Below, one piece after another: positions 1 through 7,597 of a DNA stretch of 17,705 nt. How positions within the stretch are numbered: position 1 is the first letter of the stretch; every line of letters begins with the position of its first letter. The position numbers and the translations under genes were made by a program. Origin of the DNA: an uncultured Rhodospirillales bacterium (lineage in GTDB: Bacteria; Pseudomonadota; Alphaproteobacteria; Rhodospirillales; Casp-alpha2); contig CALJEW010000396.1 of the NCBI GenBank assembly GCA_938074585.1, forward strand, positions 1 through 17,705. The letters are read 5' to 3'. Under the pieces are notes generated by a model. It did no database searches and was not told the DNA's origin. It saw only the letters and a list, made by a program, of their open reading frames with translations.

Positions 1-32
1 CTTTTTCATGCATAACTTGGAAATAAGCCCTT

Positions 33-434
33 TTGAAAACAACGCCAACCTCTCACCAAACAAAAACAAAGCCGCTTACAATGTTTGCGCTGGCGTTGAT
101 GTATCAATTGCTAATGCCGTTCACCCTATCTCTGGCGGCTCTTGTCATGGATAGCCAAAGCATTGTTTTTTGCACGCCTTTGGCGCTAACAACTGTTTCC
201 ATAAACGCCGATACAGGCGACAAGCTGCCCCAAAATGCGATCCCAAAGGCCTGTGAATTTTGCCAAATTTGTGAGCTCAATACAGGAGGCGTTGGTATCA
301 GCAAAACCACCGTCACTTATTCTTTCACAGCCTTGACCCCTTTTTTCTTAAAACTGGAGCACTTTTCAACCCCTTTGAAGCAGGAAATATTTTCACGCCC
401 ATTCCCGGCTCGCGCCCCTCCTGGATTGACCTGA
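33..434 (+). CDS. DUF2946-like small membrane/exported protein
   Basis: This 133-residue protein has one clear hydrophobic segment at about residues 17-38, then a polar region with a Cys cluster (C74, C77, C80, plus C47). It ends in a short Ala-Arg-Ala-Pro-Pro tail. A single N-terminal hydrophobic segment, a few Cys and an Arg-x-Pro-Pro end are typical of the DUF2946 family as I remember it, whose genes often sit beside copper genes. The PCu(A)C and SCO genes downstream on the same strand fit that. The molecular function is unknown; a metal-related envelope role is inference. The start is uncertain: TTG at 33 gives the longest frame (a stop lies at 24), while ATG at 81 would begin just before the hydrophobic segment and looks more like a signal peptide. 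Neither has a convincing ribosome site. Confidence 0.5.
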   Translation: MKTTPTSHQTKTKPLTMFALALMYQLLMPFTLSLAALVMDSQSIVFCTPLALTTVSINADTGDKLPQNAIPKACEFCQICELNTGGVGISKTTVTYSFTALTPFFLKLEHFSTPLKQEIFSRPFPARAPPGLT

Positions 435-491
435 AGTCCCCTCTATAAACACTAACCCCCGCATTGTAGACATCAGATCTAGGAGTTCAAA

Positions 492-998
492 ATGAAAAAA
501 TTTTCGTCAGCAATGGCAATAGCCGTCGCCCTTTTGATCGTTATCAAAACACCAAGCCAAGCCCATAGCCATAAAAAAATGGCGGCCGTTGGTGATCTTC
601 TCATCACTGAAATTTGGGCACGGACAACGCCTAAACCCGCCAAAACAGGTGCGGCATTCTTTATGATTAAAAACAACGGCAAAACCGACGACACCTTGAT
701 CGGTGTTTCCAGCAAACTCGCTAAAAAGACTGAAATTCACCAAAGCTCCATGGAAAAAGGCATTATGAAAATGCGCCATGTAGGCAAAGTGTCCGTGCCT
801 GCTGGTGAAATGGCATTTTTAAAGCCGGGCAGTTTCCATATTATGTTTATGGGCTTGTATAACCCAATTAATAAAGGTGATGAGTTTCCCTTAACCCTTA
901 TTTTTAAAAAATCTGGGACTTTAACAATTATGGTCAAAGCCAAAGAATTAATGGATAAAGGGACGATGGATCACAGCAAAATGAAAAAGGCCGAATAA
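492..998 (+). CDS. PCu(A)C periplasmic copper chaperone
   Basis: The protein has 168 residues. It begins with a signal peptide (Lys-Lys, then hydrophobic residues 6-19, probable cleavage after the Ala at 24). The mature part is a single PCu(A)C (DUF461) cupredoxin-like domain. The family copper motif H-x10-M-x21-H-x-M is complete: H83, M94, H116 and M118. The N-terminus of the mature protein (His-Ser-His-Lys-Lys-Met) and the C-terminus (Met-Asp-His-Ser-Lys-Met) add further His and Met residues that could bind Cu(I). Family members carry periplasmic Cu(I) and, with SCO proteins, help deliver copper to the CuA centre of cytochrome c oxidase. The SCO gene immediately downstream supports that role here. 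A good ribosome site (AGGAG at 481-485) precedes the ATG. The gene lies 57 bp after the DUF2946-like gene, so co-transcription is likely. Confidence 0.93.
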   Translation: MKKFSSAMAIAVALLIVIKTPSQAHSHKKMAAVGDLLITEIWARTTPKPAKTGAAFFMIKNNGKTDDTLIGVSSKLAKKTEIHQSSMEKGIMKMRHVGKVSVPAGEMAFLKPGSFHIMFMGLYNPINKGDEFPLTLIFKKSGTLTIMVKAKELMDKGTMDHSKMKKAE

Positions 999-1020
999 GC
1001 CTGGTTTTCGTTTATCGCAC

Positions 1021-1051
1021 CCTTCAGGCGGCTTCATTTTCCGCCTGAAGG
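1021..1051. promoter_or_regulatory. Perfect 11-bp inverted repeat between copper chaperone and SCO genes
   Basis: CCTTCAGGCGG (1021-1031) and its exact complement (1041-1051) flank a 9-nt loop. The hairpin begins 22 bp after the PCu(A)C stop. No T-run follows, so it is not a typical intrinsic terminator for the plus strand. It may protect the upstream mRNA from 3' decay or lower read-through into the SCO gene; that role is inferred. Confidence 0.6.
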
Positions 1052-1074
1052 CACTTATTTGATTGGACAGAACC

Positions 1075-1667
1075 ATGCGTCGTAGTTTCATCGGTATAGC
1101 AGCAGTTGCTATCATTATTATCACGGGCTCAATAAACTTGCTTTCAGTGGTCGATAAAAAACTCGCGCTCCGTTCAAGCAACTACAAACGGTTGAATATA
1201 CTCTAACCGACCATGCGAGGCGCAAAGTCATCCAAAAAAGCTTTGGCAACAAACTCACCTTAGTTATCTTTGGGTATACACTTTGCTCAGATGTCTGCCC
1301 CATCGCCTTACAAGATACCACAAAAGCTATGGAGCAATTGGGCGACTTAGCTGACGAAATCGTGCCGTTATTTATAACCTTGGATCCTGAACGCGATACC
1401 TTGCCAATCTTGAAAGATTACATCTCTAATTTTTATCCCCCTATCCTTGGTTTAACCGGAACCCTTGCTGAAACAGACGTTGCCGCCAAAACCTTTCGGG
1501 CTTTTTTTCGAAAAGAAAAATCTATTGATAATGATCTAAAAAATTATTTAATCAGTCATACATCCGCATTTTATGTGATTGATCCAAAATACAATATTAT
1601 GACCAAACAATTCAAATGCGGAACAATACCTGATAAAATTTTTGCTTGTTTAACAAAAATTTTGTAG
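1075..1667 (+). pseudogene. SCO1/SenC/PrrC family protein, frameshifted
   Basis: SCO proteins are membrane-anchored thioredoxin-fold copper chaperones for the CuA site of cytochrome c oxidase. The ATG at 1075 opens a frame with a hydrophobic anchor (residues about 5-25) but reaches TAA at 1204. The rest of the protein lies in the -1 frame, open from 1158 to 1667. It carries Thr-Leu-Thr-Asp-His near its start, the redox/copper motif CSDVC (codons 1284-1298), Asp-Pro-Glu-Arg-Asp, and the conserved copper-ligand His in His-Thr-Ser-Ala-Phe. One extra A in the run of six A at 1156-1161 would join the two parts into about 197 residues, a normal SCO length. The rest of the reading frame shows no decay. 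The cause could be a sequencing error, a recent mutation, or slippage during expression. An internal start at 1329 would lack the CxxxC site, so a functional short protein is unlikely. Confidence 0.85.
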
Positions 1668-1677
1668 TCGTTGCTCC

Positions 1678-1709
1678 ATTGACGCCCGCTCTTTGTACTC
1701 CTAAATTCG
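1678..1709 (+). promoter_or_regulatory. Probable hrcA-grpE promoter, heat-shock type
   Basis: ATTG (1678-1681), an 18-bp spacer, and CCTAAATTCG (1700-1709) match the alphaproteobacterial heat-shock consensus CTTG-N17/18-CYTATNTNNG at all but one position in each element. The same bases can be read as a sigma-70 promoter: TTGACG (1679-1684), 17 bp, TAAATT (1702-1707). Transcription would start near 1714 and leave a leader of only about 13 nt before the hrcA ATG. No CIRCE operator is visible. Confidence 0.55.
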
Positions 1710-1727
1710 GTATATGGATATAATCGT

Positions 1728-2762
1728 ATGATTTCTGATCTCAACGAACGGTCGCGCGAAGTCTTGCGTCAGCTCATTGATAACTACTTACAAACGGGCG
1801 AGCCTGTTGGGTCCCGCACCCTTGCTCAAAAATTAAGCCTATCCATATCGCCAGCCACGATCCGCAATGTGATGTCTGACTTAGAAGATTTAGGATTGTT
1901 ATTCGCGCCCCATACGTCGGCGGGGCGGTTGCCAACCGATGCCGGTTTGCGCTTATTTGTCGATGGATTGCTTGAAATTGGAAATTTAACTAGCTCTGAG
2001 CGGGAAGCCATTGAAGAACAATGTGCTGGATCATCACACAATTTAGATGCGTTAATGAATGAAGCCACAACGGCGCTTTCAGGGCTTTCTGGTTGCGCCA
2101 GCCTTGTTTTTGCGCCCAAAACCGAAAGCCCGTTAAAGCATATTGAATTTGTTAATTTAAGCCCTGGGCGCACATTAGTTGTTTTGGTCACTGAAAATGG
2201 CATTGTCGAAAACCGAATTTTCACCACACCCCAAACCCTGCCGCCATCGGTCTTAGTTCAAGCTACCAATTATTTGGGAGCGCGCTTGCTTGGCCGCACC
2301 ATATCTGAAGCTCATGATGAAATTATTATGCAGCTGGAAAATCATCGGGCGCAATTGGATGAGTTGACCCGAAAGGTCGTTGAAAGCGGTTTAGCCACTT
2401 GGGCTGGAACCAAACAAGACGGCGCATTGATTGTTCATGGTCAGGCGAGTTTATTAGATGATATTTCTGCGGCAACCGATTTAGAGCACATTCGAACTCT
2501 TTTTGAAGCTTTAGAAACAAAAGAAGAAGTTTTAAAGCTGTTAAGTCTTGCAGAAACAGCTGAAGGAGTCCAGATATTCATCGGCGCAAACAACACCTTG
2601 TTTAACATGACTGGTGTTTCCATGGTCGTTAATTCGTTCAGGAACACAAACCAAGAAGTTGTAGGTGCTATTGGAGTGATCGGGCCAACCCGCATGAACT
2701 ATGCTCGCATTATTCCTATGGTCGATTACACGGCGAATTTAATTAAGCGCCTGATCGGGTAA
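1728..2762 (+). CDS. hrcA: Heat-inducible transcription repressor HrcA
   Basis: HrcA represses heat-shock genes by binding the CIRCE operator as a dimer; GroEL keeps it folded. This 344-residue protein has the expected length. A winged-helix DNA-binding domain occupies about residues 1-80, including the family motif Gly-Glu-Pro-Val-Gly-Ser-Arg (24-30), a Ser-Pro-Ala-Thr-Ile-Arg recognition helix (41-46), and the Thr-Ser-Ala-Gly-Arg-Leu-Pro-Thr wing (63-70). The rest is the GAF-like dimerisation/inducer domain. The ATG at 1728 is the only start in frame, because a stop lies at 1680. The N-terminus is slightly shorter than in many relatives. No Shine-Dalgarno site is visible, and the predicted leader is very short. 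The grpE gene follows after 31 bp, so the two form an operon. Confidence 0.95.
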   Translation: MISDLNERSREVLRQLIDNYLQTGEPVGSRTLAQKLSLSISPATIRNVMSDLEDLGLLFAPHTSAGRLPTDAGLRLFVDGLLEIGNLTSSEREAIEEQCAGSSHNLDALMNEATTALSGLSGCASLVFAPKTESPLKHIEFVNLSPGRTLVVLVTENGIVENRIFTTPQTLPPSVLVQATNYLGARLLGRTISEAHDEIIMQLENHRAQLDELTRKVVESGLATWAGTKQDGALIVHGQASLLDDISAATDLEHIRTLFEALETKEEVLKLLSLAETAEGVQIFIGANNTLFNMTGVSMVVNSFRNTNQEVVGAIGVIGPTRMNYARIIPMVDYTANLIKRLIG

Positions 2763-2793
2763 GTATCATTTTAAAAGGTTAAGAAGACGAATT

Positions 2794-3600
2794 ATGACGA
2801 ATACAAAGCCAGAAAACGACTCAGACACCATCGACAACCATGGTACTGTTGAGCAAGACATCATTACGCCTCAAGAAGTTAATGACGCCGAACCGCAAGC
2901 TGAAGTGAATGAATCCGAAGCCTTCAATTCCGAGCCCGTCAGCATCGACGTTCAAATCAATGATGATGAACCGCAAGAAGCCGCCCCAGAAGAGCTAATC
3001 CAAGTTTTAGAAGCTCAAGTTGCCGATTTAAAAGACAAATATTTACGTACCGTAGCCGAAATGGAAAATGTACGGCGAAGAACTCAAGTTGAGAAAGAAA
3101 ATGCGTCTAAGTTTGCCATTGCAAGTTTCGCCCGCGAAATGCTGACTGTTTCTGATAATATGACCCGTGCATTCACAAGCGTTGAAGGTGAAGGCAAAGG
3201 CGAGAATGCAGATGCGTCTGAAATTGCCACCCAGTTTAAAGGATTTATCGAAGGCGTTAAAATGACCGAAGACGGCTTGATGAAAACGCTAGACAAATTA
3301 GGTCTTCAAAAAATTGAGCCTTTAGGGCTCCGTTTCGATGCAAATTTTCACGAGGCATTATTTGAATTTGAAGATAAGAATCAGCCAGAAGGCACAGTTT
3401 CCCAAGTGCTCGAGCAAGGCTTTACTCTGAACGGTCGTTTATTGCGCCCAGCCAAAGTTGGCATTACCAAAGGTGGCCCCAAACCGGTTGTTACGCCTAA
3501 AGAAGTTCCCACAGAAGACGATGGCGCACCTAAAGACGGACCATCTGCATACGAGAAAAAGGGAACCGGGCCAGGAAGTCAGTTGAACGAAGAAACCTAA
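2794..3600 (+). CDS. grpE: GrpE, nucleotide exchange factor for DnaK
   Basis: GrpE releases ADP from DnaK and acts as a thermosensor in the DnaK-DnaJ-GrpE cycle. The protein has an acidic, low-complexity N-terminal tail (1-62), the long coiled-coil dimerisation helix (about 66-110, with Glu-Met-Glu-Asn-Val-Arg-Arg-Arg), and the beta-wing domain. The signature region runs from Phe-His-Glu-Ala (185-188) to Arg-Pro-Ala-Lys-Val (218-222). At 268 residues it is longer than the usual roughly 200, because both the N-terminal tail and a Pro/Gly/Lys-rich C-terminal tail (about 228-268) are extended. A purine-rich ribosome site (AAGGTTAAGAAG, 2776-2787) precedes the ATG. It is co-transcribed with hrcA. 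I see no clear terminator in the 50 bp before the convergent cupin gene. Confidence 0.96.
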   Translation: MTNTKPENDSDTIDNHGTVEQDIITPQEVNDAEPQAEVNESEAFNSEPVSIDVQINDDEPQEAAPEELIQVLEAQVADLKDKYLRTVAEMENVRRRTQVEKENASKFAIASFAREMLTVSDNMTRAFTSVEGEGKGENADASEIATQFKGFIEGVKMTEDGLMKTLDKLGLQKIEPLGLRFDANFHEALFEFEDKNQPEGTVSQVLEQGFTLNGRLLRPAKVGITKGGPKPVVTPKEVPTEDDGAPKDGPSAYEKKGTGPGSQLNEET

Positions 3601-3650
3601 AAATACACCTCATCAAGTCAAAAGTGTCGACCCCTTTGTCTCATGACGAA

Positions 3651-4034
3651 TTAGTCAACCATGCGAGATTGAAAATCAGCCGGGGAAACTATCTCTATCA
3701 GTTCTAGATCTTCCGAATGCTCCATTTCACGATGACGAATGCCGGCTGGTTGCATAACGCAATCACCAGCTTTTGCCGTTTTAAATCCATGACCTTCATA
3801 TTCGAAGTTAATCCAGCCTTTAATCACATAATACATTTGGAAGTTACAATCGTGGACATGCCAATCACCTGTCGCATTGCTGCCTTCTTTGGCCCGTATC
3901 ACATGGGCGATAACTTCGCCATTGCTGGCATCAGCGACACCTAAATCTCGGTATTCAAAGTAGCTCCGCAAACCACGTTGCTCAAACTCTGATTTATCAC
4001 CTTCATGGTGACTAAATTTTTGTGCTTCAGACAT
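3651..4034 (-). CDS. Small single-domain cupin protein
   Basis: The protein has 127 residues and is a single Cupin_2-type beta barrel. Cupin motif 1 is seen at His59-x-His61, followed by Gln66 where many metal cupins have Glu. Motif 2 is Gly-Asp-Cys-Val-Met-Gln-Pro-Ala-Gly-Ile-Arg-His (90-101), with H101 as the expected third His ligand. Three His ligands suggest a bound divalent metal; the substrate and reaction cannot be told from sequence. I recall close relatives in alphaproteobacteria with the same Gln, so it may be a subfamily trait rather than damage. A strong ribosome site (GGAG) lies about 8 nt before the start. The gene starts 38 bp after mutS ends, on the same strand, so it is probably the last gene of that transcript; a link with mismatch repair is not implied. 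Confidence 0.85.
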   Translation of the reverse strand: MSEAQKFSHHEGDKSEFEQRGLRSYFEYRDLGVADASNGEVIAHVIRAKEGSNATGDWHVHDCNFQMYYVIKGWINFEYEGHGFKTAKAGDCVMQPAGIRHREMEHSEDLELIEIVSPADFQSRMVD

Positions 4035-4072
4035 ATTTATTCTCCATATATGTAAGTCTTAATTTAAAGTCC

Positions 4073-6775
4073 TTAATCGTCCCGGTTCAAGCGCATTTCT
4101 TTAAGCGTATACAAATAATCATGGGCTTGGCGCGGCGTCATCTCGTCTGGATTTGTTTCATCCAAAGCCAAATCAACCGCTGAAGGCCCGCTCGGGTTAC
4201 CCATCGGGCGCGGTGCTTCCGTCAACATATGAAACAACGGCAAATCATCTGCTAATTTTGAAATTACTAACGATTGTTCACTTTTTTCCAAGCTCTCTAA
4301 AACTTGTTCGGCGCGCGTAACAACAGCGTTTGGAAGGCCTGCTAATTTGCCCACATGGATACCATAAGACCGATCCGCCGCCCCAGTTGCGACTTCATGC
4401 AAAAAGACGACCTCGCCCTTCCATTCCTCCACCCGCAGGGTATGGCATTCCAAACGTTTCAACTTGGATGCCAATGCTGTTAATTCATGGTAGTGGGTCG
4501 CAAATAAAGCCCGGCATTTGTTTTCTGCGTGCAAATGCTCAACAACGGCCCAAGCGATGGATAAGCCGTCAAACGTTGCGGTTCCGCGGCCTATTTCATC
4601 CAAAATAACCAGCGCGCGTGGTCCGGCTTGATTTAAAATTGTTGCCGTTTCAACCATTTCAACCATAAACGTTGATCGGCCCCGGGCCAAATCATCGGCC
4701 GCCCCAACGCGCGAGAACAACCGGTCAACAATACCAATGCGCGCTTGATCCGCCGGCACAAACGAGCCCATTTGCGCCAGCACACAAATCAACGCATTTT
4801 GCCGTAAAAAGGTGCTTTTACCAGCCATGTTCGGGCCCGATAGCAACCAAAGCTGCGATGCCCCATCCGTACAATCATCAGCCCCTGCCAAGGTGCAATC
4901 GTTAGCAACAAACGAATGCTCATTTGACGTTTGAAGCATCGCTTCAACCACCGGATGGCGCCCGCCTGTAATTTGAAACGCGGTCGAATTATCGATCTCT
5001 GGACGCACATAACGCCGCTCAACAGCCAATTGAGCCAAGGCGCTTTGGGTATCTAATTGAGCCAAAGACTGAGCCGCCAAAGCAATCGCTTCTGATTGCG
5101 CTTGAACCAACACGACTAAAACCTCAAAAGCTTCTAATTCCAAAGCCAAAGCCCGCTCCGCCGCTTTTGCAATGCGTCCTTCTAATTCAGACAACTCGAC
5201 CGTTGTATAACGCACAGCATTGTTCATCGTTTGGCGATGAATAAATTGGCTTTCCGGCGCACTATCAACGCTGTCTGCATTGCGAGCTGAAACTTCTAAA
5301 AAGTAGCCAATAACATTATTGTGTCGGATTTTAAGGCTAGATACGCCTGTATCAGCGGCATACTTAGCTTGAAGACCGGCGATCAATTGGCGACTTTTAT
5401 CACGTAATTCAATCAGCTCGTCCAAATCTGACGAATATCCCGTCCCAATAAACCCCCCGTCCCGCGCCAATAGGGGTAAATCTATAGCCAAAGCGCTTGT
5501 TAATTCACCAACTAGAAACGAATGTTCTCCCAAATCGTTACATAATGACAACAAACCTGGCGGCAGTCCTAAGTCCGCGTTGCCACACAAGCCTTGGCGA
5601 ATGCACATGCTGAATCGCAATCCATCACAAATGGCAGCAATATCCCTCGGACCGCCACGGCCCAATGATAACCGCGATAAGGCTCGCACCATATCGGGGA
5701 TTGATTTTAAACGTGTACGCAAATCTTCGCGCGGCAAAGGTCGATCAACAAAAAATTCTACCATGTCCAGCCGGTCATTAATCACATTGGGTTCGGTGGA
5801 TGGTTCCGCCACCCGCAACGCCAGCAAGCGCGCACCTGGACCCGTAATGGTTCTGTCCATAACGGATAACAACGATCCTTTGGACACACCTGACAAAGCC
5901 AGCGTTAATTCTAAGTTTCGGCGCGTTGCTGCATCAATTTCCATAACGCTTCCAGCGTGAATATGATGTGGCCGCTCTAGGCGAGGCAGTTTGCCTTTTT
6001 GGGTCAGCTCTACATAATCAACCAATGCACCAGCTGCGGCAATTTCAGCACGTGAAAAATCACCAAAGGCATCTAGAGCTGTAACGCCATAAAGTGCCTG
6101 CAATCGCCGTAATCCCGAGGTACTTTCAAATTTTACGCTTGGTAACGGCGTTAAAACATCAGCCCATTGATCCAGAATTTGAGCCGCACCAGGGCTGCGT
6201 AACAAACCTTCAGAAGCCAATAATTCACTGGGACAGACGCGGGCCAGAGCCGCATCTAATGTACCATCAGATAACTTTTGGGTGAAAAACGCACCCGTCG
6301 ACACATCTATCCATGCCAGCGCCAACGCCTGGTCTGCTTGCGCGACAGAACACAAATAATTGTGCCGCTTAGAATCTAACAGTGTGTCTTCTGTCACTGT
6401 TCCCTTAGTGACTATCCTCACCACATCGCGCTTTACGACCGATTTAGGCCCTCGCTTTTTAGCTTCAATTGGTGCTTCTAACTGTTCACATATCGCCACT
6501 TTAAAGCCCTGACGGATTAGTCGGTTTAAATAGTTGTCGTGACTATGAACCGGAACGCCACACATGGGGATGTCTACACCCAAATGTTTGCCGCGTTTGG
6601 TCAGGGCGATATCTAGTGCCGCCGCGGCCTTTTCCGCATCTTCGAAAAACAGCTCGTAAAAATCACCCATGCGATAGAACAACAAACCATCAGGATGCTC
6701 TTCTTTAATCGACATATATTGCGCCATCATAGGTGTAACGCCGTACTCTAGTTTTTGAGTTTGCGGATTGCTCAC
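4073..6775 (-). CDS. mutS: DNA mismatch repair ATPase MutS
   Basis: MutS recognises mismatches and small loops in new DNA and recruits MutL. The 900 residues make a full-length MutS1. The mismatch-reading Phe-x-Glu motif is present (F39, E41 in Gly-Asp-Phe-Tyr-Glu-Leu-Phe). Connector, lever and clamp domains follow. The C-terminal ABC-type ATPase has Walker A GPNMAGKST (647-655), Walker B with D726 and E727 in Leu-Asp-Glu-Ile-Gly-Arg-Gly, and the Ala-Thr-His-Tyr-His-Glu switch. The signature loop reads Gly-Thr-Ala-Thr-Phe-Asp-Gly, with Ala where Ser is common. The start aligns with the family, just ahead of the Thr-Pro-Met-Met-x-Gln-Tyr motif. Its own promoter is unclear: two terminator-like hairpins lie between ppa and this start, so either read-through or a promoter near 6840-6865 must serve it. 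Confidence 0.97.
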   Translation of the reverse strand: MSNPQTQKLEYGVTPMMAQYMSIKEEHPDGLLFYRMGDFYELFFEDAEKAAAALDIALTKRGKHLGVDIPMCGVPVHSHDNYLNRLIRQGFKVAICEQLEAPIEAKKRGPKSVVKRDVVRIVTKGTVTEDTLLDSKRHNYLCSVAQADQALALAWIDVSTGAFFTQKLSDGTLDAALARVCPSELLASEGLLRSPGAAQILDQWADVLTPLPSVKFESTSGLRRLQALYGVTALDAFGDFSRAEIAAAGALVDYVELTQKGKLPRLERPHHIHAGSVMEIDAATRRNLELTLALSGVSKGSLLSVMDRTITGPGARLLALRVAEPSTEPNVINDRLDMVEFFVDRPLPREDLRTRLKSIPDMVRALSRLSLGRGGPRDIAAICDGLRFSMCIRQGLCGNADLGLPPGLLSLCNDLGEHSFLVGELTSALAIDLPLLARDGGFIGTGYSSDLDELIELRDKSRQLIAGLQAKYAADTGVSSLKIRHNNVIGYFLEVSARNADSVDSAPESQFIHRQTMNNAVRYTTVELSELEGRIAKAAERALALELEAFEVLVVLVQAQSEAIALAAQSLAQLDTQSALAQLAVERRYVRPEIDNSTAFQITGGRHPVVEAMLQTSNEHSFVANDCTLAGADDCTDGASQLWLLSGPNMAGKSTFLRQNALICVLAQMGSFVPADQARIGIVDRLFSRVGAADDLARGRSTFMVEMVETATILNQAGPRALVILDEIGRGTATFDGLSIAWAVVEHLHAENKCRALFATHYHELTALASKLKRLECHTLRVEEWKGEVVFLHEVATGAADRSYGIHVGKLAGLPNAVVTRAEQVLESLEKSEQSLVISKLADDLPLFHMLTEAPRPMGNPSGPSAVDLALDETNPDEMTPRQAHDYLYTLKEMRLNRDD

Positions 6776-6799
6776 AATATTTTCTTAGCTTTAAGGGTT

Positions 6800-6838
6800 G
6801 AAACAAAACGGGTGCCCACATTTAATTTATGGACACCC
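6800..6838 (-). terminator. Second terminator-like hairpin upstream of mutS
   Basis: On the minus strand a 9-bp stem, GGGTGTCCA (6838-6830) with TGGGCACCC (6818-6810), contains one G-U wobble and an 11-nt AT-rich loop. It is followed by GTTTTGTTTC. The wobble pairs only in minus-strand RNA (C-A on the other strand), which supports the direction. It sits 35 bp before the mutS start, so it is either a backup terminator for ppa or an attenuator in the mutS leader. Confidence 0.55.
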
Positions 6839-6857
6839 TATAATCTATTGTTCACTT

Positions 6858-6894
6858 TTTCAAAAAGCGCAAGCCATACCTCATCGGGTATAGC
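6858..6894 (-). terminator. Probable intrinsic terminator of ppa
   Basis: Just after the ppa stop, minus-strand RNA can form an 8-bp stem, GCTATACC (6894-6887) with GGTATGGC (6880-6873), with one U-G pair and a 6-nt loop. TTGCGCTTTTTG follows. The T-run is separated from the stem by a few bases, so efficiency may be moderate. Confidence 0.55.
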
Positions 6895-6906
6895 CGTAAC
6901 AAACAT

Positions 6907-7482
6907 TTATTTTGCTAATTTATCGACTGCTTTATCTGCAAGTTTCTTAGTATCAAAATTGCGCGCACGCCCCATGCCTTGGCGAATAAGATCTGTTGCT
7001 TCTTCTGCTTCACCCCAGCGCTGAACCTTAACCCACTTTCCACTTTCTAGATCTTTGTAATGCTCAAAAAAGTGTGCTATTTGATCAAGCAATACAGGAC
7101 GCAAATCACGTATTGAAGTGACATCACTATAGTAGGGATGCAATTCATCAACCGGCACACACAAGATTTTCTCATCAATGCCGCTTTCATCTTCCATGAT
7201 CAAAACACCGACCGGGCGTGAACGAATAACAACGCCTGGAATAACCGGAATTTGGCCCAAAACAGCAGCATCAGTAGGGTCACCATCATCAGACAATGTG
7301 TGGGGAACAAAACCATAGTTGCATGGATAATACATAGCAGTGTGTAAAAATCGATCGACATACATAGCGCCAGATTCTTTGTCTAATTCATACTTAACCG
7401 GAACACCGCCAATCGGAATTTCAATAATTACATTAACATCATAAGGGGCGTTTATGCCGACGGGAATTTTGGAAATATCCAT
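6907..7482 (-). CDS. ppa: Inorganic pyrophosphatase, family I (soluble)
   Basis: This cytoplasmic enzyme hydrolyses pyrophosphate to two phosphates and so pulls biosynthetic reactions forward. The 191 residues are a normal bacterial family I length. Active-site residues visible by analogy to E. coli Ppa are K30, E32, R44, Y56, the metal-binding Asp set D66, D68 and D71 in Asp-Gly-Asp-Pro-Thr-Asp, and a later Asp-Glu-Ser-Gly-Ile-Asp. The C-terminal half has the familiar run Ile-Ala-His-Phe-Phe-Glu-His-Tyr-Lys. One unusual point is Thr70 in the signature, where Leu, Ile, Val or Met is standard; all catalytic residues remain. The gene has 115 bp of spacer after murJ and so may have its own promoter, which I could not place. 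Confidence 0.96.
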   Translation of the reverse strand: MDISKIPVGINAPYDVNVIIEIPIGGVPVKYELDKESGAMYVDRFLHTAMYYPCNYGFVPHTLSDDGDPTDAAVLGQIPVIPGVVIRSRPVGVLIMEDESGIDEKILCVPVDELHPYYSDVTSIRDLRPVLLDQIAHFFEHYKDLESGKWVKVQRWGEAEEATDLIRQGMGRARNFDTKKLADKAVDKLAK

Positions 7483-7597
7483 TAAAATAAGACCTTTAAT
7501 TTATTCGAATTGTTGAAATTTCGTTGTTTCTAGGCTCTTACATCTGAAAAAACCAGAAATATGTTGCGCTGCACCAAGGTGATGGTTGTGTTCAAAC

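Noticed and set aside
1329..1667. A separate 112-residue thioredoxin-like gene starting at ATG 1329
   Set aside because: The same frame is open upstream to 1158 and contains the SCO CSDVC motif. Starting at 1329 would remove the active site, so it is the tail of a frameshifted SCO gene.
1719..1724. Perfect TATAAT as the hrcA -10 element
   Set aside because: It ends 3 bp before the only usable hrcA ATG, so transcription would begin inside the gene. The TTGACG/TAAATT pair upstream fits better.
3601..3650. Bidirectional terminator between grpE and the cupin gene
   Set aside because: Only a 4-bp repeat (TGAC/GTCA around 3644-3657) is present, with no T-run on either side.
4330..4905. Plus-strand ORFs inside mutS
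   Set aside because: They are antisense to a well-conserved ATPase domain and show no recognisable domain or ribosome site. The same applies to antisense ORFs inside glnD, murJ, dnaK and dnaJ.
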